From positions 36,175,001 through 36,239,000 of the forward strand of contig NC_089037.1 in assembly GCF_034140825.1 (NCBI RefSeq): a stretch of DNA of 64,000 nt, given 5' to 3'. The DNA is from Oryza sativa Japonica Group (taxonomy: Eukaryota > Streptophyta > Magnoliopsida > Poales > Poaceae). Under the pieces are notes generated by a model. It did not search any database, was not told the DNA's origin, and saw only the letters and a program-made list of their open reading frames with translations. The translations under genes and the position numbers were made by a program. Shown piece by piece: positions 33,952 through 45,398 of this stretch (position 1 is its first letter; every line of letters starts with the position of its first letter).

Positions 33952-34537
33952 TATTTAATTCTACAAATCAACATGCAAGCATATCCAATCACATCACCCC
34001 TCTCATCATTTGCACAATATTTTAACAAATCTATCTATCATTTACTAATATTTAACATATACTTATCAATATATTTCACATTAAAGCACGGGTATCATTT
34101 GTTTGTTTTATGATAAGTACTGATGTTTCATTATATTTTTGCTTTTTACTCCTAACTTGATTGTCGAAAAAAAATATATATTGAGAATTGCTTAGTAATT
34201 CCCGCTGTAAAGCACAGAAAATCACCTAGTTTCTAAGATTCTAATGTACGCCCAGTTACGAAGCCTATATCGATGGATCAAGGTAAAAAAAAAAGCATAC
34301 CAGCGCAATAATCTAAATGCAAGAGTACTCTATAATTAAGAATACTAATTTAAATAAATGTTATTCGGGTCGTATGCGTGAGGTCATGCATACGAAGCTC
34401 CTAAAACTAATAGGAGAGGGATGCTCGAGAGTATTATGAATATGACTTTTTTTGTTTTGAGAACTTATGAGTATAACTTAAGTGGTCATTGTAGCACTAT
34501 ACATGGAAAGGGACGGTCAAAATGTTCTGCGATAATA

Positions 34538-34738
34538 CTGCCTCCACTTTAAATATAAGACGTTAACTTTTAGACATAATATTTGATCATTTTCTTTATT
34601 TAGAGAACCATTTATTTTGTTTTGTTGCGATGTATTTTAGGAATTAGTCTTTTTATTAAATTCATAGTATTTTATATTAAGATAAATAGTTAAACATTAT
34701 GTCGAAAAATCAACCATTGAATATTTAAAAATGGAGGA
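34538..34738. mobile_element. Degenerate Stowaway-like MITE
   Basis: Left CTGCCTCCACTTTAAATATAAG faces right TATTTAAAAATGGAGGAAAC. Inner arms TTTAGACATAATAT/AACATTATGTC also pair. Boundaries approximate. Confidence 0.6.
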
Positions 34739-36035
34739 AACAAACTTAGCATAGCTTAGCTCGCTAGGTTTTCTGTAGTGGAACCTACCCACTGATATAA
34801 CCAGCCATATTTAAATATTAGACTCAACACGTTTAATTGCTCGTATTTTTTATTAACTATTCTTTTGGTGGTAATTAAGTGATGTACCCGTTAATAGCAA
34901 TATGTTTATATTAACTTTAATAATCTTAAGGTATATTGGTCTAGTTTTTGGATGTGCTCACATAAGAATACACGCGTGCGCCTAGCACCTGCCTTATATA
35001 TGAAACACACTTGTAGCAATCCCAGTATTTGCACACATGATCGAATATATATGTTTGGTGAAAAGTAGTACGGAGTACTAGTGTTCAGTAGAAATGTATA
35101 CATGGGCCTGTGTTAACTGAGGTCAGAGCTACAAGAATCTCTATGCACTGTCAGATTTGTTGGTGAGGTCAATAACACTGGTGCTAGCGTTTAGTCAAAG
35201 ATATCATGCCATAGATTTCTAGATGCATGTCCTTGCTAGCATTGTCATGCTCATGCCAGTAGTACGTCTGCTAAAACTTAATGTATTTTTCGGTATTAAT
35301 TTCATCAGTATTACTAGTATGATATAGGTTTGAGTACTCATTTTGCAACTTAGCGTATATTTTTAGTTTTTTTTTCATCAGTAGTCACGTAGAAGAAGAA
35401 AACATGAAGATCGCACTTGTACTGCATGTTCCCGATTGGAATAGCCATTGCATCGTAGGTTGCATCATTGAAACAGAAAACTACATTTACTAGAACTTAT
35501 GATGTACCGGAAGAATCTTTGCGCAGCATAGATTATTATGCAGAAAGTTCATGTATATGACCAGCACGACACAACCTCCAATTAGATTGCTTGATCATGC
35601 TAAGCTGCACTTCTCTGCACACTACTAACAGACCAAAATATACAGTATTTGTAAACTTAGTGCAAGTACAGATTTCTTTAGTCAAAACAGCAAGTATACT
35701 TGATCATTTCTTAATCATTATTGAATCTTGATGGACAAAGCTAGGGTTGTAGTAGGCTTGTAGCCAGGAATCTGCTGCTGGGTAAAAATGAGAAAAATAT
35801 ATTAATTAGTTGATGTGGATGATGATCTGTACTACATGCAGCCAAAGTCATGTGCTCATGGCTACTTCAAACGAGTTTGTGGTGTACATGCTGGTCGTTG
35901 ATGATTCCTTCCCTAATTAAACAAACGAATTTAACCTCTCTTAAATTTATCTTAACCGCTAGTACGTACAGTCCTAGCTAGCGAGTCAAAATGGTTAATC
36001 GATCGCCACCTGGACCATGCATCCTCTCTCTATCT

Positions 36036-36044
36036 CTATATAAG
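36036..36044 (+). promoter_or_regulatory. TATA box of the ammonium transporter gene
   Basis: CTATATAAG follows a CT-rich stretch (TCTCTCTATCT) about 80 bases before the ATG, a normal spacing for a plant core promoter with a Y-patch. Confidence 0.7.
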
Positions 36045-36122
36045 CTGCCTAACTAACACTAACTAGGATACCAAATTAAAGAAAGCATACTAAGCTTAGT
36101 GTGTGTTGAATCGGCGACGAAG

Positions 36123-39100
36123 ATGTCGTCGTCGGCGACGGTGGTGCCGCTGGCGTACCAGGGGAACACGTCGGCGTCGGTGGCGGACTGGCTGAACAAG
36201 GGCGACAACGCGTGGCAGCTGGTGGCGGCGACGGTGGTGGGGCTGCAGAGCGTGCCGGGCTTGGTGGTGCTGTACGGCGGCGTGGTGAAGAAGAAGTGGG
36301 CGGTGAACTCGGCGTTCATGGCGCTCTACGCCTTCGCCGCCGTGTGGATCTGCTGGGTCACCTGGGCGTACAACATGTCGTTCGGGGAGAAGCTCCTCCC
36401 GATCTGGGGGAAGGCGCGGCCGGCGCTGGACCAGGGCCTCCTCGTCGGCCGCGCCGCGCTGCCGGCGACGGTCCACTACCGCGCCGACGGCAGCGTGGAG
36501 ACGGCGGCGGTGGAGCCGCTGTACCCGATGGCGACGGTGGTGTACTTCCAGTGCGTGTTCGCCGCCATCACCCTCATCCTCGTCGCCGGCTCCCTCCTCG
36601 GCCGCATGAGCTTCCTCGCCTGGATGATCTTCGTCCCGCTCTGGCTCACCTTCTCCTACACCGTCGGCGCCTTCTCCCTCTGGGGCGGCGGCTTCCTCTT
36701 CCACTGGGGCGTCATCGACTACTGCGGCGGCTACGTCATCCACGTCTCCGCCGGCATCGCCGGCTTCACCGCCGCCTACTGGGTCCGTACCACCAGTCTC
36801 ATCTTTTCGCTTATGCTTATACTCATAAGCCAATATTAAAATTTTTAACCTTATATTAATTTAAAGCTGATTTTGGAGCTTTTTCATCGAAGTTTATTTT
36901 TCAGCCTTTTTTAAGTTCGCTAAGAACATATATATAAAAGTTTTATTCACGAATTACTTATCGTTCACGAATAAGCTAAACAATAGTACTCCGCCGCCGC
37001 CGACGTCGAAGTGGCTCTGACAAGTGTACATATATATCAATGTGTGGCTGGCAGGTGGGGCCAAGGGCACAGAAGGACAGGGAGAGGTTCCCGCCGAACA
37101 ACATACTGTTCACGCTGACGGGGGCAGGGTTACTATGGATGGGGTGGGCAGGGTTCAACGGCGGTGGTCCGTACGCCGCCAACTCCGTCGCCTCCATGGC
37201 CGTCCTCAACACCAACATCTGCACCGCCATGAGCCTCATCGTCTGGACATGCCTCGACGTCATCTTCTTCAAGAAGCCCTCCGTCGTCGGCGCCGTCCAG
37301 GGCATGATCACCGGCCTCGTCTGCATCACCCCCGCTGCAGGTACGTCATTCATCACACTACACAGAAAACGAAACCTTATTACTTAAGTGTTAGCTAAAA
37401 TAACTTAAAAGTAAATTATTGTTATTTTTTTTAAAAAAACAATCTTTCTATACAAAACTTTTACGAAAATGTACCATTTAGTAGTTTGGGAAGACACGTG
37501 TATGCAAAACAAAGGAGTTGAAATTGGAAAAACTGAGTACCTAACATAGCCTTATATTAATCAAATTGTTGTCTAGTACTCTAATTAACTTTGGGATCGA
37601 TGAACTATAACGTGATGGCGCGCGTGACGAGCTCGGATCGATTCTTAATTAGATTAGATTATCCCGGTTTGCAGATTAATGATCCTTCACGCCCAGGTTG
37701 TTTTGACTTTGAATTCTAAACTGTCTGCGTTGCCAACAATACAGGAGGTTCGTTACCTTGCCTGCCAAATAATCTGCATTTTCCCCGTAGATTACGCCGT
37801 TTACCATTTTGTGGCAACTAATTAAACACGCACACGCAACTGATTCATCATGTCTCTCTCTCTCTCTCTCTCTTGTAGTCGAAGAGTCGTAAATTTTTCA
37901 TACTCAATTTCCGGTCACTGGTCACTACAGTACCTAATGTGAACAAATACAAAACGTTCATCGGAATCTAGGTTGGTTGATACATAATCACTTCGTCCCA
38001 AAATAAGTGCAGCTATGGTTTTCCGCATTCAACTTTGACAACTCGTCTTATTTGAAAATTTTTTGAAAAAAATTAAAAACATAATTCACGAGTAAAGTAA
38101 TATTTATGTTTTATCATCTTATAACTACAAAATTGCTAATTATAAAAAAATTTTAAATAAAACGAATGATTAAAGTTGGGCGGAGGTAGTACATATTTCG
38201 TCGGAAACCAGGAATCTTATTTGTCGTTCGTGCTTATGTCAATACCTATCACTAACTCGTAGTACTAGTAAAGTCAAAGTCGTCTGACACTGCCAATTTG
38301 TTTTTTCTGAGTTTTTCTTGTACGCAAGCAGCCAAGAAAAGCACACTGAAAATAAAAGTAGAATATTTTACAGCCTCCCATTCCGTCGGTGACTTCGTTC
38401 AAAGTCTATTTACGCGGCGAAGATGGACTACAGTACTCCATAGCAATCGATGACATCAGCCACCGTCACTGCTATTGCAAAGGATCCGTGTCCTTATTTA
38501 CGACACACACCTACACCCCCTTATCGTTATATTTGTTTTTAGATTCGTGCGTATAATACAGATTTCAATAGAGCATAATATTATGATTTTTCTTTTCCAT
38601 ACAATATATACATGAATGTCAATAAAACATATACTACCTCTGTTTTACAATGTAAGTCATTCTAACAAATAACATCAATATAAATGTGGAAAATGTTAGA
38701 ATGACTTACATTGTAAAACGGAGAAAGTACTCTTTTCGTATCAAAACATAGCAACTTAGTACTGAATTACTGCCTCCGTTCTAAATTAAGTTCATTTTTG
38801 TATTTCTGTATCCAACGTTTGACCATCTGTTTTATTTAAAAAATTTATAATTTTTTTAATGAAATAGACATATATAAAGTATTATTCATGTTTTATCATC
38901 TAATAACAATAAGAATATTTATCATTAAAAAAGTAAATAAGACGAAGAATCAAACGTTGTATGGATTGGTATTGCAGGGGTGGTGCAGGGGTGGGCGGCG
39001 CTGGTGATGGGGGTGCTCGCCGGCAGCATCCCGTGGTACACCATGATGATCCTCCACAAGCGCTCCAAGATCCTGCAGCGCGTCGACGACACCCTCGGCG

Positions 39101-39471
39101 TCTTCCACACCCACGGCGTCGCCGGCCTCCTCGGCGGCCTCCTCACCGGCCTCTTCGCCGAGCCCACCCTCTGCAACCTCTTCCTCCCCGTCGCCGACTC
39201 CCGGGGCGCCTTCTACGGCGGCGCCGGCGGCGCCCAGTTCGGCAAGCAGATCGCCGGTGGCCTCTTCGTCGTCGCCTGGAACGTCGCCGTCACCTCCCTC
39301 ATCTGCCTCGCCATCAACCTCCTCGTCCCGCTCCGCATGCCCGACGACAAGCTCGAGGTCGGCGACGACGCCGTCCACGGCGAGGAGGCCTACGCGCTCT
39401 GGGGCGACGGCGAGATGTACGACGTCACCAAGCACGGCTCCGACGCCGCCGTTGCGCCCGTCGTCGTATGA
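36123..39471 (+). CDS. AMT3;1: Ammonium transporter, AMT2/MEP-type (AMT3 subgroup)
   Basis: Three exons, 36123-36782, 37055-37340 and 38978-39471, phase-consistent, 479 aa. About eleven transmembrane helices are evident. The conduction-pore twin histidines are present: His207 in [11 protein letters not shown] and a His in FHTHGVAG (359/361). The C-terminal cytosolic stretch includes [13 protein letters not shown], the trans-activation region of the Amt family. The exon pattern (two introns) fits the plant AMT2-like clade; plant AMT1 genes mostly lack introns. It should import ammonium across the plasma membrane. The assignment to OsAMT3;1 rests on memory and neighbourhood. Exon 1 ends at TGG and the intron begins GTCCGT, a poor donor. 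Exon 3's acceptor abuts a truncated Stowaway element. Confidence 0.93.
36805..36995. mobile_element. MITE-like insertion in transporter intron 1
   Basis: TCGCTTATGCTTAT near the left and ATAAGCTAAA near the right are inverted. The stretch fills most of the intron. Family uncertain. Confidence 0.45.
37990..38190. mobile_element. Stowaway-like MITE in transporter intron 2
   Basis: CACTTCGTCCCAAAATAAGTG at left and GGGCGGAGGTAG at right, with inner AACTTTGACAACTCGTCTTATTT facing AATAAAACGAATGATTAAAGTT. Degenerate. Confidence 0.6.
38637..38727. mobile_element. Short Stowaway-like MITE in transporter intron 2
   Basis: 91 bp, nearly all stem: CTCTGTTTTACAATGTAAGT and its exact complement towards the right end, flanked by TA. 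Confidence 0.9.
38770..38970. mobile_element. 3'-truncated Stowaway-like MITE abutting transporter exon 3
   Basis: Starts CTGCCTCCGTTCTAAATTAAG. The arm AACGTTTGACCATCTGTTTTATT faces AATAAGACGAAGAATCAAACGTT at 38935-38957. The outer right end is missing and the sequence runs straight into ATTGCAG, the exon 3 acceptor. The intron's acceptor region is therefore transposon-derived. Confidence 0.7.
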
Positions 39472-39913
39472 TCGATGACATTGCATGTGCTGTCACCTGA
39501 TGAAAACCTCAAGAAATTCATACACACAGAAATTAATACTACGTGTTTGCTTCTACTCGTTAATTATGAAAATCTATGTTCAAGTTTTACGTGTATTTAA
39601 CAGCGCGCGTGTGGAGTTTTTAGGTATTGCACTTTGCAGATTCAGGGGAGTCCGGTTCTGTATTTTTGTTAGTTTGTAAAAATACATACGTAGTTTTGTA
39701 TCCTTACTTGATCTGAATGAACACAAGTGTAATATTGTATTTTGTTAATTAAGCTCCATTTTTTCCAAAATGCAGATTAGCTATACATTCACATTCTATT
39801 ATAGGAGCTAATGCTAATGCATCCCGCAGCTTAATACGGACCTCTCGTTCGCTGCTCATAAACAGCAATCCGATAGAGGAGAGGCACCGCTGAGATCCTT
39901 CGCCAATCTCGCC
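39472..39913. other. Spacer between transporter and I9 gene
   Basis: Transporter 3' flank, AT-rich, then a short leader for the next gene (from about 39840). Nothing else seen. Confidence 0.5.
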
Positions 39914-40485
39914 ATGAAACCTTGGACCGCCACCGTCTCCCTCCTCCTCGCCGCCGCCGTCGCCATGGCCGCGGCTGTCGCCGCCGGAGAAGGCGGCGCA
40001 GCTAATTACCTCGTCTTCGTCGACCCCCCGCCCTCCGGCGTCGTCTGCACCGCCTACCAGCTCTCCATCCTCGCCGCCGCGCTCGGCAGGTAATAGTATA
40101 CCATCCTCGCCGCTGCATCGATCAAAATCAACCGATCCAAATTAACAATTCTGAATTAATGCAACTTCTGATAAATGATTTGGAATCTGGAAATGAATTC
40201 AGCGAGGAGAAGGCGAAGGGGGCAATCATATACAACTACAAGAACGTCGTGAGCGGGTTCTCGGCGAGGCTCACTCCGTCGGAGCTGGAGGCGGTTAAGA
40301 GTGAGTAGTCTAATCAAATTAATTAATTGGTGATTTTAGCTACAGTTTTGTCAGATCCTGATGATGCGAACTGAACGCAATGGTGTGTTTGGTTTAATCA
40401 ATTCGCAGAGCAACCTCAGGTGAACCGGGTGCTACCGAGCGCGACATTGTCGCTCATGAGCAGCAACTTCGACGGCATCAGCTGA
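39914..40485 (+). CDS. Small secreted subtilisin propeptide-like (I9) inhibitor
   Basis: Three exons, 39914-40089, 40203-40300 and 40409-40485, GT-AG and in phase, 116 aa. An N-terminal signal peptide (hydrophobic Ala-rich, to about 25) is followed by the I9 fold: NYLVFVDPPP, AIIYNYKNVVSGFSARLTPS, LEAVKKQPQVNRVLPSATL. This is the propeptide module of plant subtilases without any protease domain, as in Arabidopsis SPI-1. It should bind and restrain a secreted subtilase in the apoplast; the partner is unknown. The gene is too short in single exons to be seen as one ORF. The alternative view, a truncated subtilase, is unlikely because the gene ends cleanly after the I9 module with a stop and a 3' flank. 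Confidence 0.85.
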
Positions 40486-40793
40486 TGAGATCAAAACGAA
40501 CGATTTCGCTGGGAGATCCGCTCGGTGTTTTTAATTTTAATTTCTCGTGCTTTCATGTTCTTTTGCTGCGTGTAGGCGTGTGCTTTGGGTGATTGTGTAG
40601 CACACTGATTCAGCTTTTTTTTCTCCTTAATTAATCTTGTTTAAACTGCCGACGTGTGCTTATCTCTGTACTATGCAATTCTACGCTGTACAAATACTTG
40701 TCTATTTATGTGAATGGATAATTATAGACGAATGCACATATGTTTTGGAGCTAGATGTCAGATCATGTTGCTGGTGGTGTACAAATAGGAAAT

Positions 40794-42055
40794 AGTACAC
40801 CGGAGGTCCCTCAACTTTGTCATCAAGTTACAAAATCATCCCCCAACCACAATACCAGATATTCGGCGTCCCCCAACTTATAAAACCAGTGCAAACTAGA
40901 TCCCTCGGTGGTTTTGAGTCTTGTTTTATCTGATGTGGCAGCTGACTCAGCGTGGCACCCCACGTGGGCCCCACGCGTCAGCCTCTTCTTCCTCTCCCCT
41001 CACCTCTCTTCCTCTCTCCTCTTCATGGCACCGGCGGGGGGAGAAGCCACGCGCGGGCAGCGGGCGGCGGAGTGGCGCACGGGCAGACGGCGGGCGGAGC
41101 GGCGCTCGGGCGGCAGGCGGCGGAGTGGCGCGCGAGCGGTGGGCGGCGGACGGCGGGCGGAGCGGCGCGCGGGCGGACGGCGGAGCGGCAGCCGCAACAC
41201 GGGCGGCGACACCGACAGCGGAGGCGGCGGCAGCAGCAGCTGCCTCTGCGTCACGCTCCACTTCCACGGCTCCCCCGGCGGCGCCGTCCCCTTGCTTCCC
41301 ATCTGGGTCACCACCGCCGCCGCCGACGACCCCAACATCCTTCGTTGGATTCCCGTCTCCCTTCGCCATCTGTCGTTGTGCTACCCCTTGCGAAGCCGGC
41401 GGCGTCCTCGATGAGCTGCTCGCGTCATGCTATTCCTTCCGGTGCCCTCCGTTCTCGCCGTCGCGGCGCCGTTCACCGTTGTCGCCGCAGTCTTGTGCCG
41501 CCGGCCATCTGCGAGCTCCAGTACCCGTCGTCCCACTCCGCCTGGTTGCTCCGCCGCCCTCGCCCCATTCCACCTGCCTTCTCTGCCCGCCGCCGCCTCA
41601 CTGCCGCGCCGCCGCTCCGCTTCGCCTCGTCGTCGCCCCACTATGCTTGCCGCCGTGCTTGAGGTCGTCCTCTTCGATCTCCCCCGTGCTCCCGCCGCCA
41701 CCGCCCTTCCCTTCTGCCTTGTGTCCGCCTGAGCGCCGCTCCGCTGTCCGCCCTCCGCCCACCGTCCGCCCACGCGCCACTCCATCGCCTGCTGCCCGCG
41801 CGTGGCTTCTCCCTCCGCCGGCGCCGTGAAGAGGAGAGAGGAAGAGAGGTGAGGGGAGGGGAAGAAGAGGCTGACGCGTGGGGCCCACGTGGGTCCCACG
41901 CTGAGTCAGCTGCCACATCGGACAAAACCGGACTCAAAACCGCCGAGGACCTAGGTTGCACTGGTTTCGTAAGTTGGGGGACGCCGGATATCTCGTATCG
42001 TGGTTAGGGGACAATTTTGAAACTCGATGACAAGTTGAGGGACCTCCGGTGTACT
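40794..42055. mobile_element. GC-rich MULE/Pack-MULE-like element
   Basis: Begins AGTACACCGGAGGTCCCTCA and ends in its complement. The arms match for about 330 bp per side (40794-41125 and about 41730-42055), including a CACGTGGGCCCCACGCGTCAG block. The interior (41190-41700) is very GC-rich, with proline/arginine-rich frames but no stable codon signature. The inner arm carries GGCGGACGGCGGGCGGAG minisatellite-like repeats. Long TIRs around GC-rich captured DNA are typical of rice Pack-MULEs. No clean 9-bp duplication was found. The frames of 100-300 codons inside are not supported as genes. Confidence 0.75.
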
Positions 42056-43257
42056 TTTTCTTGTACAAATATACTTTACTACTACGTGGATACGACCCTA
42101 CAACTTCTTCGGCCCATATGAAGTGTACGTAGTCAAAGTCCATATACATAAAGTTTACATATATTCTTTCTATATAAAAAGTCTATTTATAGAAATTTTC
42201 TAAGGATATTATTCATTTAAAAAACATTCCTTTAGCATTTTGTTATTTCTGCACTAAACTTTGTAAGTATGATGTAATTTCTATATAAAGTTTACATATA
42301 CAAAGTCTATATATATATATGTATAAAAAATCTCCCTACATATATAGGAAGTTTTCACGAAAACTTTTTATATAGAAAATTTCCGTTAAAAAGATAAAAA
42401 AACTAGAAATTTTTTTATAGCAAATCCCAAAAACTATATATAACAAAAAAAATCTGAGAAATAAATAGAAGTGAAAAAAAAAACAGAAATGCTTGATACT
42501 TGCAACATATTACAGAAGAATCTCGTAAAAAGAAGGAAAAAGAAAATTGAAAACGGAAGAAAATGACGTTTATCCGATTTCTCCTTCCGTCGACCGATTC
42601 GCCGGATCAACTAATGGCGAATACTCGTGCACTACTTTTTCGATAATTTGCTACTTACCTCACCTGATGGAGTGATGGACGGTAAAAAACAAGGAAAGAA
42701 AGAAATCACTGGCTCGTGTAAATTCACGCATAATGCTCATGGCTACACTTTGAGACGGAGAAAATATATATGTAGGTACCGTATATTAATAGTAAGCGAT
42801 TATTATATTATATATTATATAATAGTAGTACATATAGTTGACGTGAATGGATAATTCGAGGTAAATGCATGCCCATATATCTGGGAGATGTCAGATCATG
42901 TTGCTGATGGTGTGCAATTTTACGTGTTCCGTTTTCCGTTAGTTTTTGTTTGTCTCTCTTCCCTGTAACTTGGCTACGGCCCAACAACTTAGTTCGGCCC
43001 ACTTGTTGTTAATGGGCCACGGCTCACGGCTTCGTTGTCCGGCCGCGGCCAGCAATTGGGCCATGCCATGCGTGCGGCCCAAGGCCCATAGCCCTCACCG
43101 TCATTGGACTGTCAGCTGGTGCGTGTCCCGTGGGGGTGGGGCCCTGTACAAAGACAACACTCTTTCCCGCACGAACGGTCATAGTTACGTTTCGCAATCA
43201 TAGAGATCCGCTTTTGTTGTTTTCCGCAGCTTCTGCGAAGCCACTCTTAATATGATA
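42056..43257. other. Spacer with orphan GGCCCA-box cluster
   Basis: AT-rich up to 42900, then a GC-richer segment with a cluster of GGCCCA boxes listed separately. No gene recognised. Confidence 0.5.
42978..43095. promoter_or_regulatory. Cluster of GGCCCA/TGGGCC boxes without an associated gene
   Basis: At least five copies in about 120 bp (42978, 42996, 43013, 43057, 43076-43088). Such clusters usually mark promoters of constitutively expressed plant genes, but no gene follows on either strand here. It could be a relic promoter or drive an unrecognised noncoding RNA. Confidence 0.4.
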
Positions 43258-43506
43258 AGAGCATGTATAATAGCGGGCTATAAGCCAGCTATAAATATAT
43301 TTTAAATAGACAAATAAAGAGAGAGAAGAGCAGCGGACTACAGATATGTAGCCAACTGCAGCACAGACTTCACAACGTAACGAGTGTATGACAGGTGGAA
43401 TCGGGTATTAATAGTATAGTAAGCAACTATTGTATAAATTGACTATTACATTAGCTCTAGATAATTTGGAGTTAGTAGTTGACTATACTATTAAATTTGC
43501 TCTAAT
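43258..43506. mobile_element. MITE (GAGCATGTATAATAG type)
   Basis: Left end GAGCATGTATAATAGCGGGC with GCTATAAGCC, right end ACTATTAAATTTGCTC. Interior includes the AGAGAGAAGAGCAGCGG...CTACAGATATGTAGCC segment seen in a widespread rice MITE family. Confidence 0.65.
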
Positions 43507-43531
43507 AATAGTATTCCATGTCGGATACCAT

Positions 43532-44882
43532 TGTTAACAGTGAAATTTGGTAAGCCCAAAGTTACCATCGGTTTAGAGTCAGTATCGGCTTCAAAGTTCT
43601 AGAATCAGCCGATGGGAGTCAAGTCGCCACGATGTCGTGTTCTTGGTGGAGTCGGATCAATTAAAGGAAGCTTATTATCTATTAATTAGGTATAGTTTGT
43701 TAGTTTCCTTTTATCTTTAGGAAAGTGTGTTTAGTGTCCGATAAGAACTTTATCTTTTCCTTTTTAGTTTCTTTCTTGTCCGACAAGGACTAGTATCTCC
43801 CTATGGGTATAAATATGTACACCCGGGGTCATTGTAATCTATCAATCTATCGATCAATAATACTCTCGGCACATCGCCACCCTCTTCCCTGAGGTTTTCA
43901 CTTATCTTCCGGCGGAACTTGGGCACCTGACGCAGGGCTGCATCGACTTTCGATCTCCAACGAAGGGGTAAGTCCTACGTTCTGTTGGGCCCTGGTGAAT
44001 CTGTCGGCTATGTTGGTGTTGTTCAAGGCTGCATCGATTCGATCTCTTGGATCACTCTGGTTTGGTTGATATATTTGCCTATCTGATATCTCAAATCTAT
44101 CTCTAATTGCATTGTGTTTAGAGACGCATCGGTTTAGTTGGGACTATCTCGGTTAGGTCTGATCCCCTATCTTAGCCGATATATCTCTACAATCATAATG
44201 TTGTTCTAAATAGATTTGTTATATCCATCACATTAGACAGATCTATCGGCTCATCGAGTATTAGATTATCATATACAATCTCGTGCTGCATCGGTTAGGT
44301 TCGATCTACTAGATTGTAGTTGATAATATAAGTCTTGTTAAGCCGATAGGTTCATGCTAATATTTTATCGGGGTGCTAGCCGATAAGTTATCTGGACGTT
44401 GCATCGGCTTGTAGGGATTGTATATACATATAAGTTGGATTTAGCTGATGGCAACAAAGGTTTCACTGTTTAATATAATCTTGTGGATCTTATGACATCG
44501 GACCTCCAGCCGATGCGTGCTTTAACCTTCGGATCAATATTTGTTCTACTATTTCATATTGTTAGCCGATTGGTTTCTACTGGATTATATTGCTATATTA
44601 TATTATCATCAGCCGATTGTCTTTATATCATTATCTACATTGGACATATAGCCGATTGCTTAAACCTATCGCTATCGGCTGGTATCGGCATCGGCTATTA
44701 TCGACTATCGGCTGGAACTACTCTATCGGCTTGTCAGCCGATCGGCTGTTTGATCTATTATTTGTAAATCTTGTCAGTTGTAGGATTAAACTAACTGGTA
44801 CGCCCGCATCTCATTAATCTTTAAACCTGCACAGGAGCTAAGCAGATCTCCTAGACCGGTGTGTTCGATTTTTTCAAGAACA
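43532..44882. mobile_element. Solo LTR of an LTR retrotransposon
   Basis: 1351 bp beginning TGTTAACAGTG and ending AAGAACA (TGTT...AACA termini), bordered by the 5-bp duplication ACCAT at 43527-43531 and 44883-44887. A TATA-like GGGTATAAATATG lies near 43807. The right two-thirds is packed with ATCGGCT/AGCCGAT motifs. No internal region or second LTR is present, so the full element was reduced to a single LTR by recombination. Superfamily not determined. The intact target duplication suggests a moderate age. Confidence 0.85.
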
Positions 44883-44887
44883 ACCAT

Positions 44888-45398
44888 CAACAACAGTGTT
44901 TGTTGAAGGATATACTCCCTAGTACAGCTGATCGACCAAGGCATGGCTGGTGTCTGGTGAGAGCTGCGTTGTGTGTTGTGAAAGCTTCAAGATTCTGCCA
45001 CGTAAGCTACTAAGTTTGGATAAGCTGTTTCAAAATATAGGCAAGAATAGTAATCAGACACGTGCAGTCGGTGACAGTTCAACGGCAGCAAGCATAGGGT
45101 CGGTTAGTTACATGAAAGGGCAAACAAGTTACACTAGCTTTCTTGTCCTTGTTTAAGAACTTAAGATTCTTATTAGAATATGAAGAAACTCATAGTAGTT
45201 TATAATTAGCTTCCGACTTTTAATTATTTTTTAATTCTACAACTATATTTTTTTAAAAAAAAATAAAATGAAAATTTAGAATGTTTACATGATCGCTTCT
45301 AATAGCTATCAGAAACTTCAATAAACCCTTTGTGTCAGTAGGTGCATGGAGCCGTAAGCCAATAACATCGACAGGACTAACCGTGTTAATTTGGCTTT
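44888..45398. other. Spacer between solo LTR and non-autonomous MULE
   Basis: About 500 bases with no recognised gene or repeat. Confidence 0.5.

Larger units (their letters stand above)
30726..36034. other. Gene-poor region between the MULE and the ammonium transporter
   Basis: No convincing gene on either strand. The first 200 bases carry many GGGCTT/GGCCCA motifs (30785-30925), which may be an orphaned promoter. The rest holds an ATA microsatellite and three Stowaway-like MITEs listed separately, plus an AT-rich MITE relative at about 31020-31190. The last kilobase is presumably the transporter's promoter. Confidence 0.6.

Noticed and set aside
36096-36833. Minus-strand 245-codon frame opposite ammonium transporter exon 1
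   Set aside because: Asp/Glu/His-rich shadow of a GC-rich exon with no domain of its own.
40921-41829. 302-codon Pro/Ser-rich frame in the GC-rich element
   Set aside because: Low complexity, lies across a MULE-like element and its arm, no recognisable domain.
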